Shown: positions 36,459 through 45,650 of the stretch, piece by piece | Position numbering within the stretch: the stretch's first letter is position 1 | Layout: the number at the start of each line of letters is the position of its first letter | From: Flavobacterium sasangense DSM 21067 | GTDB taxonomy: Bacteria; Bacteroidota; Bacteroidia; Flavobacteriales; Flavobacteriaceae | DNA: 64,000 nt | Direction: 5' to 3' | Assembly (NCBI RefSeq): GCF_000686885.1 | Contig: NZ_JMLU01000010.1 | Coordinates: forward strand, 1 to 64,000 | Notes under the pieces: model-generated | What the model saw: only the letters and a program-made list of their open reading frames with translations | The model's database searches: none | Told to the model about the DNA's origin: nothing | Program-made: the position numbers and the translations under genes

Positions 36459-37500
36459 AAGTATACACAATAGATTTAAAATTAATAATTTTCATTTTGA
36501 TAAAGAAGCTCTTTATCAATTAGCCTATACTTTAATAAAAGAAGGTAAAGATTATGAAAATGATTTAGGTGTTTTTTTATTGGATTGGTTGGATGATAAA
36601 GAAACAATTCAGTTGACTACTTCAGGAACCACAGGAGCACCTAAAGTTATTACAATCAAGAAGCAATCAATGGTTCATTCTGCTATTGCAACAGGAAATT
36701 TTTTCAATTTACATCCTCAAGACAAAGCGTTACTGTGTTTACCTGCTAGATATATTGCAGGAAAAATGATGATTGTTCGTGCTATGATGCTTGGTTTAGA
36801 GTTAGATATTATGGCTCCGAGTTCGCACTTAGATGATTTATTGCCTCATAAGAATTATGACTTTGTTGCTATTGTTCCTCTTCAAGCTGAAAATAGTTTA
36901 GATAAATTACATCAATTTAAAAAGATAATAATTGGTGGTGCAAAAGTTTCAGATGATTTAGCAACTAAGCTAAAAGAAATTAAATCAGCTATTTATGAAA
37001 CTTACGGAATGACCGAAACGATTACTCATATTGCAGCAAAAAAAATAGGTGAGGCGTATTTTAATGTTTTAGAACATGTTTCCATTTCAATAGATGAGAG
37101 AAATTGTTTAGTAATTGATGCACCAAGTATTTCAGAAGAAAAAGTAATAACTAACGACATTGTTGAAATTTTAAATGAGAGACAATTCAAATGGCTTGGT
37201 CGTTATGATAATGTTATTAATAGTGGAGGAATTAAATTATTTCCTGAACAAATAGAGACAAAGTTAGCTTCAAAAATTCAAAATAGATTTTTTATTACTA
37301 GTCAACCTGACGCTGTTTTAGGTTCAAAAGTAGTCCTAGTTCTTGAAGGTGAAAAAAGAGACATTGATTCGTCTATTTTTAATTCTTTAGAAAAATTTGA
37401 AAGACCAAGAGAAATCTTATTTGTTACTCAATTTGTAGAAACAGAAACAAAAAAAGTGAATCGAAATCAAACATTGAAAAATAAAGGTTGTATAAATTAA
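36442..37500 (+). CDS. menE: Short AMP-forming acyl-CoA ligase, probable O-succinylbenzoate-CoA ligase
   Basis: A 352-residue adenylate-forming enzyme. Core motifs: LTTSGTTGAPKVITIKKQ (P-loop), YETYGMTETITH and KWLGRYDNVINSGGIKLFPEQIE (hinge). It is about 100 residues shorter than classical MenE because the N-terminal domain is reduced, which is the usual form in flavobacteria. It activates o-succinylbenzoate in menaquinone synthesis; the call rests on this family form, since no other men gene is in the window. ATG 36442 lies inside the end of the CPBP gene. It has no obvious ribosome binding site, so translational coupling is likely. Confidence 0.78.
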   Translation: MIPNYRSIHNRFKINNFHFDKEALYQLAYTLIKEGKDYENDLGVFLLDWLDDKETIQLTTSGTTGAPKVITIKKQSMVHSAIATGNFFNLHPQDKALLCLPARYIAGKMMIVRAMMLGLELDIMAPSSHLDDLLPHKNYDFVAIVPLQAENSLDKLHQFKKIIIGGAKVSDDLATKLKEIKSAIYETYGMTETITHIAAKKIGEAYFNVLEHVSISIDERNCLVIDAPSISEEKVITNDIVEILNERQFKWLGRYDNVINSGGIKLFPEQIETKLASKIQNRFFITSQPDAVLGSKVVLVLEGEKRDIDSSIFNSLEKFERPREILFVTQFVETETKKVNRNQTLKNKGCIN

Positions 37501-37582
37501 GCCTAATATAACACTTAAATGAATGGATTATGAAGTTATGATGTAAGTACTATATTAAAATTTTTATACAACCTTAAGGTAG

Positions 37583-38005
37583 TTATTCTTCCATTTTTAA
37601 ATAATAATCTGCAGAATGTTTTCCACTGCCAAAGAAGATGAAAAATACACTTGTAGCAAAAGCTATTAATGATTGAACAAAATCTGACGGATTAAATACA
37701 CCAATAAAGTTTATTGCGAAAGCACCTAAAAGTATAGGTAACTGAACCCAAATTGACCAACGAGTCAAGAAGCCAATGATAATCATTACTCCACCTGCCA
37801 TGTGCGCCATTGCAACATAATGAATTAGTAACATTTCGCTACCGAAACTTCCTACTGAATTTAAAATTTCATGTAAATATTTTTTGTCTACAATAAAAGA
37901 AACACCTTTTAAAAGTAAAAAAACACCTAATGAAACTCTAAGAATATCTATCGGAATACATGTGTTTGCATTAGCCCATTTGTTTAATTCTCTAATTCTA
38001 GCCAT
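37583..38005 (-). CDS. DoxX family membrane protein
   Basis: A 140-residue four-helix membrane protein. The first helix begins after CIPIDILRVSLGVFLLLKGVSF, and a histidine-containing segment LLIHYVAMAHMAGGVMIIIGFLTR with Trp in RWSIWVQLP is typical for DoxX/DoxD. The family was named for a subunit of thiosulfate:quinone oxidoreductase, but most bacterial members have no proven function. The gene stands alone, convergent with menE. Confidence 0.85.
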   Translation of the reverse strand: MARIRELNKWANANTCIPIDILRVSLGVFLLLKGVSFIVDKKYLHEILNSVGSFGSEMLLIHYVAMAHMAGGVMIIIGFLTRWSIWVQLPILLGAFAINFIGVFNPSDFVQSLIAFATSVFFIFFGSGKHSADYYLKMEE

Positions 38006-38097
38006 AAAGAAACGGATTAAAATTACACTAGGCTAATTTACTAAAAATTAACATATTATGTTTTTTTGATGCGTTAATTAAAACATAAATTAATAAA

Positions 38098-38122
38098 AAA
38101 AGAAGACTAATTGTCTTCTTTA
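38098..38122 (-). terminator. Terminator of the M1 peptidase gene
   Basis: On the minus strand AAAGAAGAC and GTCTTCTTT enclose five bases and are followed by seven T. The 5' arm lies in the last codons before and at the stop (38107). Confidence 0.7.
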
Positions 38123-39726
38123 ATTTTAACATAAAACTGATTGTCATAAATTTGAAAACTCTTTTTGCTGAGTTTTTTTAGTTTGATTTTCTGTTCTTTT
38201 GCTGTTGGAAATAATCTAATTTTTTTCCCTTCAAAACCAATATCAATAGGCATATTGAAGTCTTCATTTACATTATCCCATGAATAATATAGATAATCAC
38301 CTTTGATTTTATAAATAAAAACAGGAACTTGGTTGGTGTATAAGTATTGTCTAAATATTGGTGTTAAATCTGTACCTGAAGCCTTGTTAAAGTAATCAAT
38401 TACAGTGTCTGAAGTAATAATTTTCTTTTTGAAAGTTTCCGAATAATTGTATAACATTTTCCACCATTTTTCATCATCGGCAATAACGTGTCTTAAGGTA
38501 TTTAATAATAACGAGCCTTTGTAATACATATCTCCTGAACCTTCATTGTTAACTCCATACTGACCAATAATTGGTCTATCATTTCTAACATTTTTAGCTT
38601 GACCGTTAATGTATTTCATGGCATCATCATATCCTTTAATACATTCAATAAATACCGTTTCAGAATAAGTGGTAAAGCCTTCATGAATCCACATGTCTGC
38701 AATATCAGTACTTGTAATGCTATTTCCAAACCATTCATGACCTGTTTCGTGAATGGTAATATAATCGAAAAACATACCCACACCAGTTCCAGATAAATCA
38801 AATCCCATGTAACCTTTTTTGTACTTGTTCCCATAAGCAACAGCACTTTGATGTTCCATTCCTAAGTAAGGTGTTTCTACTAATTTATAACCATCTTCCC
38901 AAAAAGGATAACGACCAAATTTTGACTGAAAACATTCCATCATCGGTTTTACTTCCATAAAATGCTCACGAGCTTTCGCTTCGTTTTCTCTCAAGACATA
39001 ATAATCTAAATCCAAATCGGGCATTTTATCTTGGATGTGAACATAATCAGCAATATTCACCGTTATTGTGTAATTGTTAATTGGGTTTTTAACTTCCCAA
39101 TCCCATCGAGTGTAACCATTTTTTAAGTCTTGAGAACCTAAAAAGCGTCCGTTTGAAACATTCATTAAACCATTCGGAACGGCAACTTTAATTGAAGCAC
39201 CATTGTCTGGTTCGTCTGTTTGAGAATCTTTCACTGGATACCACAAACTAGCTCCAGTTCCTTGTACTGCAACAGCAATGAAATCTTTTCCAGCTTTGTC
39301 TTTTGAAAAAACAAAACCACCATCCCAAGGGGCATTTCTGGCAATTCTAGGATTTCCTGAATAATAAAATTTTAATTTATGATTTGATTTTGAAGCTAAT
39401 TTTTCAGGAAAATCTATAAAAACAGCATCATTGTCGCGATTGTATTTTAATTTTTTAGTATTCCAAACAATCGAATCCACTTTCATATTGTCAAATAAAT
39501 CCAATTGAATTTTTTGAGTAGGAACAAGTACTTCAAAAGTGATTTCATTGAAGCCTTTGATGCTTTTTTGTTCTGGATTTACCGTAATGTTTAAATCATA
39601 GCGCTTTACATCATAAGAAGTTCTCTCGATACGTAAACCACCTTGAAGTGAATCACGACGTGTAAATTGAGCATTAATTTGTTGAATTCCTAATATCGTT
39701 AGGATAACTAAAAAACTGTTTTTCAT
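38107..39726 (-). CDS. M1 family metallopeptidase, secreted, short form
   Basis: A 539-residue secreted peptidase with a signal peptide ending in INAQ (about residue 20). The zinc site is HETGHEWFG (about 325-333) with the distant Glu in HEGFTTYSE. The motif is HExGH with Glu before Trp rather than HELAHQW, a subgroup seen in Bacteroidota. It lacks the large HEAT-like C-terminal domain found in the other M1 enzyme of this window, ending shortly after the helical NKASGTDLTPIFRQYLYT segment with a small beta tail. It probably works in the periplasm or at the surface. ATG 39726 is chosen over a TTG further up. Confidence 0.88.
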   Translation of the reverse strand: MKNSFLVILTILGIQQINAQFTRRDSLQGGLRIERTSYDVKRYDLNITVNPEQKSIKGFNEITFEVLVPTQKIQLDLFDNMKVDSIVWNTKKLKYNRDNDAVFIDFPEKLASKSNHKLKFYYSGNPRIARNAPWDGGFVFSKDKAGKDFIAVAVQGTGASLWYPVKDSQTDEPDNGASIKVAVPNGLMNVSNGRFLGSQDLKNGYTRWDWEVKNPINNYTITVNIADYVHIQDKMPDLDLDYYVLRENEAKAREHFMEVKPMMECFQSKFGRYPFWEDGYKLVETPYLGMEHQSAVAYGNKYKKGYMGFDLSGTGVGMFFDYITIHETGHEWFGNSITSTDIADMWIHEGFTTYSETVFIECIKGYDDAMKYINGQAKNVRNDRPIIGQYGVNNEGSGDMYYKGSLLLNTLRHVIADDEKWWKMLYNYSETFKKKIITSDTVIDYFNKASGTDLTPIFRQYLYTNQVPVFIYKIKGDYLYYSWDNVNEDFNMPIDIGFEGKKIRLFPTAKEQKIKLKKLSKKSFQIYDNQFYVKIKEDN

Positions 39727-39794
39727 AAGGATTGTTTTCAAAATCTAAATATAAGAGTTTGAATTGGAAAAAATGTTACAAAAAGAACTGAATT

Positions 39795-41462
39795 TTAAAA
39801 TTCTGCAGCGGTAGTTATAGTGAGTTCTTCTTTTGAAATAGGATGAATAAAAGTTAAACTTTCAGCATGTAAATGCAAACGATTAGCTTTTGAGCCATAC
39901 AAATCATCACCTACAATCGGAGTTTTTAAACCTAATTCGTGTGAAGCATGCACTCGTAATTGATGTGTTCTACCCGTAATAGGATAGAAGTACACTAAAG
40001 TTTGGTTATTCTTAACTTCAATCTTTTCCCATTTAGTTTGCGCTGGCTTTCCGTGTTCGTAGCAAACCAATTGTCTTGGTCTATCATCTAAATCTACTCG
40101 AAGTGGTAAATCGATAATACCATCATTTGCTTCTAAAATTCCATCTAGTAAAGCAACATATCGCTTTTTAATTGTTCGTTTGATAAATTGACTTTGTAAT
40201 TTTACATAGGTTTCTTCATCTTTAGCAATTAACATTAAACCTGATGTCGACATGTCTAAACGATGCACAATTAATGGTCCAGTGGCGTTTGGATATAATT
40301 CTTTGACTCTTTGATAAACCGAATCGGAAATAATTTTCCCAGGAACAGATAGAAATTCTGCGGGTTTATTAACTACAGCTAAAATGTCATCTTCATAAAC
40401 AATTTCTATGTTTTTTCCTTCCGCCGGATTTTCTTGAAACGGATTTGCTTCCATTTCCAAACCTTGTAACATGTGTGATAACAAAATAGGTTCGCACTTA
40501 CTTTTACAAGCCGGATAAAATTGTTTATGTTTTCTAATTTCTGATTTTGGTGATTGTCCCCACCAAAATTCAGCCATAGCTATCGGTTTCAATTGATGTT
40601 CGAAAGCGTAATGCAATAACTTGGGAGCAGCACATTCACCAGCACCAGCTGGCGGATTATTATTAAAGATTTCTCCAATGCTTTTTCGTTCATCAAATTG
40701 ATTTAAAAACGAATATTCAGCGAATAGTTTTTGTTGTAAAGCTCCCGATTTCATTCGGCGTTCTTCTTTCAATTGATTGATTTCTTCTAAAAGTAAATTG
40801 ACTTCTTTCTGAGCATTTTCTATTTGAAAATTCCAATATTTGTTCATTTTTTTGAGCAAAATGCTTTCTTTTTTGCTTTCTTCCGAAAGTTCTTGTTCTA
40901 ATTGTTCAATTTCAGATGAAGATAAATCAGTGAATGAATTTCTTTTTTCATCACGTTCCAACTTTAATCTTTTGATTTTATCTTTCTGATTTTGAATATC
41001 GGTTAAAGCTTCAATTTTCGTATCGTCTAATTGATTTTTCTTTTTATAAAGTTCGTCTGAATTTTCTAAAATTTCAATTTGACGATTGATTGCATTCAAA
41101 ACTTCTTCTTCTTTTCTGAAAAAACCATCTTCGTGCAACATATCAAAAATCGTCGGTACAAAATAGGGAAGGTGATTTACACCAGCCAATTTCCCAGAAA
41201 AAGCCCATAAATAACCTAATTCACCTTCTTGATTTTGACAAACCAAAACACCAAACATTTTACCAATTACTAAACCTTCTTGATTTTCTTGTAATCCGAA
41301 ATTGTGTTCAAAATCGGTTTGCGTTTCCAAATATGATTGCAATTCAGTTGTTGCAATTCTGCTTAATTCATGAGGTTCGTAATAAAAAGGAAATGTAAAT
41401 TTTTCAGGTAAAGAAATACCTGAAATGTTAGTTTTGAAGGGTTGAAAGATTGTTTTTTTCAT
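39795..41462 (-). CDS. RluA family pseudouridine synthase with long N-terminal extension
   Basis: A 555-residue protein. The C-terminal 200 residues are an RluA-type catalytic domain: IVHRLDMSTSGLMLIAKD with the catalytic Asp near 400, then KKRYVALLDG, LPLRVDLDDRPRQ and GRTHQLRVH. The first 330 residues are unusual: a conserved globular start, a coiled coil (about 130-235, rich in Glu and Lys) and PPAGAGECAAPKLLHYAFEHQ with FYPACKSKCEPIL, which holds two Cys. This architecture exists in other bacteria and is thought to act on 23S rRNA, but its exact site is unknown to me. ATG 41462 is chosen because the longer frame runs into the palindrome upstream. Confidence 0.88.
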   Translation of the reverse strand: MKKTIFQPFKTNISGISLPEKFTFPFYYEPHELSRIATTELQSYLETQTDFEHNFGLQENQEGLVIGKMFGVLVCQNQEGELGYLWAFSGKLAGVNHLPYFVPTIFDMLHEDGFFRKEEEVLNAINRQIEILENSDELYKKKNQLDDTKIEALTDIQNQKDKIKRLKLERDEKRNSFTDLSSSEIEQLEQELSEESKKESILLKKMNKYWNFQIENAQKEVNLLLEEINQLKEERRMKSGALQQKLFAEYSFLNQFDERKSIGEIFNNNPPAGAGECAAPKLLHYAFEHQLKPIAMAEFWWGQSPKSEIRKHKQFYPACKSKCEPILLSHMLQGLEMEANPFQENPAEGKNIEIVYEDDILAVVNKPAEFLSVPGKIISDSVYQRVKELYPNATGPLIVHRLDMSTSGLMLIAKDEETYVKLQSQFIKRTIKKRYVALLDGILEANDGIIDLPLRVDLDDRPRQLVCYEHGKPAQTKWEKIEVKNNQTLVYFYPITGRTHQLRVHASHELGLKTPIVGDDLYGSKANRLHLHAESLTFIHPISKEELTITTAAEF

Positions 41463-41469
41463 AAAAAAG

Positions 41470-41507
41470 CCACGAACGCACAAATATAAACATTCGTGTA
41501 CTCGTGG
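41470..41507 (-). repeat. CCACGAA-type palindrome before the RluA-family gene
   Basis: Arms starting CCACGAACGCACAAAT and ending ATTCGTGTACTCGTGG fold around a short AT loop, with a T run next to it on the minus strand. It lies between the carboxylase gene and the RluA-family gene, both on the minus strand, so it can act as a terminator or attenuating hairpin. Palindromes built on 'CACGAAT' are, as I recall, frequent in flavobacteria. Confidence 0.65.
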
Positions 41508-41532
41508 TTATTAAGTTATTACATTTTGTTTA

Positions 41533-43161
41533 TTATACTTGAATCACTCCTAAATTAAACTGTTTTTCAATAGGAGCGTGGTTGGCTGCTTCAATTCCCA
41601 TAGAAATCCAATTTCTGGTTTCTAATGGATCAATGATAGCGTCTGTCCACAAGCGAGAAGCAGCGTAGTATGGTGAAACTTGTTCGTCGTAACGTGCTTT
41701 TATTTTATCAAATAATTCTTTTTCTTTAACTTCATCAATTACTTCACCTTTGGCTTTTAAAGAAGAAGCTTCAATTTGTGCTAATACTTTTGCAGCTTGC
41801 GTTCCTCCCATAACCGCTAATTCAGCACTTGGCCAAGCGAAGATTAATCTTGGATCATATGCTTTTCCACACATCGCATAGTTTCCAGCTCCGTATGAGT
41901 TTCCAACAATCACAGTAAATTTTGGTACAACAGAATTTGCCATCGCATTCACCATTTTTGCACCGTCTTTGATAATTCCGCCGTGTTCTGATTTGGAACC
42001 TACCATAAATCCAGTAACGTCTTGCACAAATACTAATGGAATTTTCTTTTGGTTACAATTGGCAATAAAACGTGTTGCTTTATCCGCAGAATCGGAATAA
42101 ATTGCTCCACCAAATTGCATTTCTCCCTTAGCATTTTTTACAATTTTTCGTTGGTTTGCTACAATTCCAACTGCCCAACCATCGATGCGAGCGTAAGCTG
42201 TGATTAAGGTTTTTCCGTAGTCACCTTTATATTCGTCAAATTCTGAATTATCAACCAAACGTTTGATGATTTCATACATATCGTATTGATCAGCTCTTGA
42301 TTTTGGTAAAATTCCGTAAATATCTTTTGGTTCTAAAGCTGGTTTTTCTGCTTTCACACGATTATATCCTGCTTTATCGAAATCACCAATTTTACCTACG
42401 ATACTTTTAATTCTGTCTAAAGCATCTTTATCATCTTTAGCTTTATAATCCGTAACACCCGAAATTTCGCAATGTGTTGTTGCGCCTCCAAGTGTTTCGT
42501 TATCAATTGTTTCTCCGATGGCTGCTTTCACTAAGTAACTTCCAGCTAAGAAAATACTTCCAGTTTTATCTACAATCATGGCTTCATCACTCATAATTGG
42601 TAGATAGGCACCACCAGCAACGCAACTTCCCATAACGGCGGCAATTTGAGTAATTCCCATACTACTCATGATAGCATTATTTCTAAAAATGCGACCGAAA
42701 TGTTCTTTGTCTGGAAAAATTTCATCCTGCATTGGTAAATAAACACCAGCAGAATCCACTAAATAGATAATTGGTAAGCGATTTTCCATTGCAATTTCTT
42801 GTGCACGAAGGTTCTTTTTTCCTGTAATTGGAAACCAAGCACCTGCTTTTACAGTAGCATCATTAGCCACCACAATACATTGTTTCCCCGAAATAAATCC
42901 GATTTTTACAACAACTCCTCCAGATGGACAACCGCCGTGTTCTTTGTACATACCATCTCCAACAAAAGCACCAATTTCAATGCTTTTTGCTTTTTCATCT
43001 AAAAGATAATCAATGCGTTCACGTGCTGTCATTTTTCCTTCAGCATGTAATTTTTCGATACGTTTTGGTCCGCCACCTAATTTAACTTGGGCAAATCGGT
43101 TTTTTAAATCGGAAAGTAAAAGTTTGTTATGATCTTCGTTTTTATTGAAATTAATGTCCAT
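41533..43161 (-). CDS. Acyl-CoA carboxylase subunit beta (carboxyltransferase)
   Basis: A 542-residue carboxyltransferase of the propionyl-/methylcrotonyl-CoA carboxylase beta type. It holds two crotonase-like halves: KKNLRAQEIAMENRLPIIYLVDSAGVYLP with GRIFRNNAIMSSMGITQIAAVMGSCVAGGAYLPIMSDE in the first, and VQDVTGFMVGS with VIVGNSYGAGNYAMCGKAYDPRLIFAWPSAELAVMGG in the second (biotin- and acyl-CoA-binding glycine-rich oxyanion loops). Substrate choice among propionyl-, methylcrotonyl- and geranyl-CoA cannot be fixed here. No biotin carboxylase gene is adjacent, so its partner lies elsewhere. ATG 43161 fits the family start. Confidence 0.9.
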   Translation of the reverse strand: MDINFNKNEDHNKLLLSDLKNRFAQVKLGGGPKRIEKLHAEGKMTARERIDYLLDEKAKSIEIGAFVGDGMYKEHGGCPSGGVVVKIGFISGKQCIVVANDATVKAGAWFPITGKKNLRAQEIAMENRLPIIYLVDSAGVYLPMQDEIFPDKEHFGRIFRNNAIMSSMGITQIAAVMGSCVAGGAYLPIMSDEAMIVDKTGSIFLAGSYLVKAAIGETIDNETLGGATTHCEISGVTDYKAKDDKDALDRIKSIVGKIGDFDKAGYNRVKAEKPALEPKDIYGILPKSRADQYDMYEIIKRLVDNSEFDEYKGDYGKTLITAYARIDGWAVGIVANQRKIVKNAKGEMQFGGAIYSDSADKATRFIANCNQKKIPLVFVQDVTGFMVGSKSEHGGIIKDGAKMVNAMANSVVPKFTVIVGNSYGAGNYAMCGKAYDPRLIFAWPSAELAVMGGTQAAKVLAQIEASSLKAKGEVIDEVKEKELFDKIKARYDEQVSPYYAASRLWTDAIIDPLETRNWISMGIEAANHAPIEKQFNLGVIQV

Positions 43162-43254
43162 TTGGGTTTGTTGTTTTATTGATTGGCTAAAATACAAAAT
43201 CCATCCGAAAAATATATTTTTTAGATGGATTTAGTCTTAATTTTTAACGAATGT

Positions 43255-44253
43255 TTATTTTTTGGAGTCGTTTACCATTCTTTTTAAAATTGCCCATTGT
43301 CTTAGTGCGTCTTTAACATCAATTGCAGGATATCCTAAAACTGTTTTTCCAGCTTCAACATCGGCCGCTACACCTGAACCAGCACCAATCATTGCGCCAT
43401 CTCCAATAGTAACGTGATCTTTAATCGATGCACTTCCACCTATAATTACGCCATTTCCAAGAGTTACCGAGCCAACCAAACCACTATTTCCAGCCATTAT
43501 ACAGAACATTCCTAATTTACAATTGTGTCCGATTTGAACTAAATTATCAATTTTGCAACCATTTCCAATAACTGTTGAACTGAATTTTCCTCTATCAACA
43601 CAAGAATTGGCACCAATTTCAACATTATTTCCAATGATTACATTGCCAATTTGTGGGATTTTGACCAACCCTTTTTCAGGATCAGGACGAAAACCAAATC
43701 CATCAGCACCGATAGTTGCATTAGGATGAATAATACAGTCATTTCCAATATGACAACGTTCTCTCACTACAGCGCCAGACCAAATTGTAGTATTTTTACC
43801 AATAGTACATTCATCTAAAACGGTTACATTGGAATACAAAATAGTGTTTTCTCCTATAGTTACATTTGGACCGACATAGCAATTGGCGCCAACTTTTACA
43901 TTATTGTCAATTTGAGCTGTTTCGTCAATTGTTGCTGTTGGATGAATATTGGTTTTGAAAACAGGTGGAGGAGGAGCAAAAAGTGCTAAAACTTGTGACA
44001 TAGCTAAATCCGCATTTTTTACTTTTATAAAGGCTCTATTTTCTCCTGGTTCTATCGAAATATCTTCATTTACAACAGCAACACCTGCTTTAGAAGTTAC
44101 CCATAATTTCTCATATTTTTTATTTCCAATGAATGAAATTTCAGATTCATTAGCGACTTCTAATTGTTCTGGAGCTGTAATTTTTGTTGTTATGGAACCA
44201 ACAATTGTTCCTTTTAGAACTTCATTGATTTCTTCGATTGAAATTTGTTTCAT
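43255..44253 (-). CDS. lpxD: UDP-3-O-(3-hydroxyacyl)glucosamine N-acyltransferase
   Basis: A 332-residue LpxD homologue. The N-terminal uridine-binding domain (about 1-100) is followed by a left-handed beta-helix of hexapeptide repeats (VGANCYVGPNVTIGENTILYSNVTVLDECTIGKNT onwards) with the catalytic region GADGFGFRPD and IGHNCKLG (His). The end is the LpxD helical tail ALRQWAILKRM. It adds the N-linked acyl chain of lipid A. It stands alone, not in an lpxA/lpxC cluster. Flavobacteria often carry a second lpxD with those genes, so this may be one of two paralogues. Confidence 0.88.
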   Translation of the reverse strand: MKQISIEEINEVLKGTIVGSITTKITAPEQLEVANESEISFIGNKKYEKLWVTSKAGVAVVNEDISIEPGENRAFIKVKNADLAMSQVLALFAPPPPVFKTNIHPTATIDETAQIDNNVKVGANCYVGPNVTIGENTILYSNVTVLDECTIGKNTTIWSGAVVRERCHIGNDCIIHPNATIGADGFGFRPDPEKGLVKIPQIGNVIIGNNVEIGANSCVDRGKFSSTVIGNGCKIDNLVQIGHNCKLGMFCIMAGNSGLVGSVTLGNGVIIGGSASIKDHVTIGDGAMIGAGSGVAADVEAGKTVLGYPAIDVKDALRQWAILKRMVNDSKK

Positions 44254-44323
44254 TAGTTGGTTTGGTGGGTTTAGTTTCGCCGAATATATAAAAAGATTTT
44301 AGTTTTTTTTTAATAAAGCATAA

Positions 44324-44358
44324 AAAAATCTGAATTTCAATTGTTGAAATTCGGATTT
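44324..44358 (-). terminator. Terminator of prfB
   Basis: On the minus strand AAATCCGAATTTCAA and TTGAAATTCAGATTT pair over 15 positions with one mismatch around a three-base loop, followed by seven T. It lies 22 bases after the prfB stop. Confidence 0.85.
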
Positions 44359-44379
44359 ATAAGATTTGATTTATCTGAA

Positions 44380-45475
44380 TTATTCTTCTTTTTGTCCCAT
44401 CATCATTAAATAGGCTTTTAAGAAATTATCGATATCACCGTTCATAATGCCTTCAACGTCACTTGATTCATATCCAGAACGAACGTCTTTGACTAATTTA
44501 TAAGGATGCATTACATAATTTCGAATTTGCGATCCCCATTCGATTTTCATTTTGCCTGCTTCAATATCGGCTCTTTGTGCTAAGCGTTTGTTTAACTCGA
44601 TTTCGTATAACTGCGATTTCAACATTTGCATCGCACGTTGGCGGTTATCTTGTTGCGAACGCGTTTCGGAACACTGAATTTGAATTCCTGTAGGCTTATG
44701 GAATAATTGTACTTTAGTTTCTACTTTGTTTACGTTTTGTCCACCAGCACCACTCGAACGAGAAGTTATAATTTCAATATCAGCTGGATTGATTTCTACT
44801 TCAATTGAATCATCTACCAAAGGATACACATAAACCGAAGCAAAAGACGTATGGCGTTTTGCATTACTATCAAAAGGAGAAATTCGAACCAAACGATGAA
44901 CACCGTTTTCACCTTTTAAATAACCAAAAGCAAATTCGCCTTCAATTTCTAAGGTTACCGTTTTAATTCCAGCAACATCGCCTTCTTGAAAGTTTAATTC
45001 TTTGATTTTGTATCCTTGCTTTTCGCCCCACATTAAGTACATTCGCATTAACATGGAAGCCCAATCACAACTTTCAGTTCCACCAGCTCCTGCTGTAATT
45101 TGCAAAACAGCACTCATACTATCTCCTTCATCGGAAAGCATATTGCGGAACTCTAAATCTTCAATGTGATGTAAGGTTTTTTGATAGTGTTCTTCAACTT
45201 CCTCTTCGGAAACATCGCCTTCTTTAAAGAAATCCATCATAATCTGAAGTTCTTCAGAATATTCAATTCCTTTATTGTAATCTTCAACCCATTTCTTTTT
45301 TGAACGTAGGTTTCGGATAATGATTTCGGCTTCTTTGGCGTTGTTCCAAAAGTCGGGAGCGAAGGTTTTTTCTTCTTCATTAGTTATTTCAATCGTTTTG
45401 GCATCGATGTCAAAGATACCTCCTTAACGCACCAAGGCGATCAATAATATCTCTGACTTGTTCTGTATTTATCAT
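44380..45475 (-). CDS. prfB: Peptide chain release factor 2 with programmed +1 frameshift
   Basis: RF2 of about 364 residues. ATG 45475 opens 21 codons ([21 protein letters not shown]) that end at an in-frame TGA (45412-45410). Skipping the T at 45412 gives GAC ATC GAT ([10 protein letters not shown]) and joins the long downstream frame, which has the GAGGQNVNK motif and the RF2 anticodon region (an SPF-type tripeptide, here RISPFDSNA). The slip site is the classical AGGAGG-TAT-CTT-TGA-C: a Shine-Dalgarno-like hexamer, then CTT TGA C. The frameshift lets RF2 level control its own synthesis. A caller that ignores it would start wrongly at 45240. Confidence 0.95.
45409..45429 (-). promoter_or_regulatory. 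Programmed +1 frameshift site of prfB
   Basis: Minus strand, reading AGGAGG TAT CTT TGA C. AGGAGG acts as an internal Shine-Dalgarno, CTT TGA is the slip codon with the slowly read stop. All canonical parts and the spacing are present. Confidence 0.95.
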
Positions 45476-45500
45476 AAATATTGTAGTTTTGTTTTGAAAT

Positions 45501-45612
45501 GGGATGCCATAGCCCCGATAGTAGTGGAAATCCTTTTTTTAAATTTTACTTCGACAAGCTCAGTATGACAAAATTTAAAAAAAGATTGCAACGGATAGCG
45601 GGAATTAGCTCC
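45501..45612 (-). ncRNA. Structured element resembling the Flavo-1 RNA, with a REP-like palindrome in its loop
   Basis: On the minus strand the element reads GGAGCTAATTCCCGCTATCC at its 5' side and GGATTTCCACTACTATCGGGG then CTATGGC at its 3' side, with a stem TTTTTTTAAATTTT / AAAATTTAAAAAAA between. This arrangement with CCCGCTATCC and ATCGGGGC blocks is one I recall from many Bacteroidota genomes and associate with the Flavo-1 motif; I cannot run the covariance model. The apical loop holds TGTCATACTGAGCTTGTCGA, a separate dispersed palindrome. It lies 25 bases upstream of prfB and 38 bases upstream of the divergent aldolase gene. Confidence 0.5.
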
Positions 45613-45650
45613 TAAAAATTTTTATCAAAAATAAGGTATCTGATTGATAT

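Noticed and set aside
44380..45240. prfB starting at the ATG at 45240
   Set aside because: The true gene begins at 45475 and passes a TGA by the classical +1 frameshift; 45240 is only the first in-frame ATG after it.
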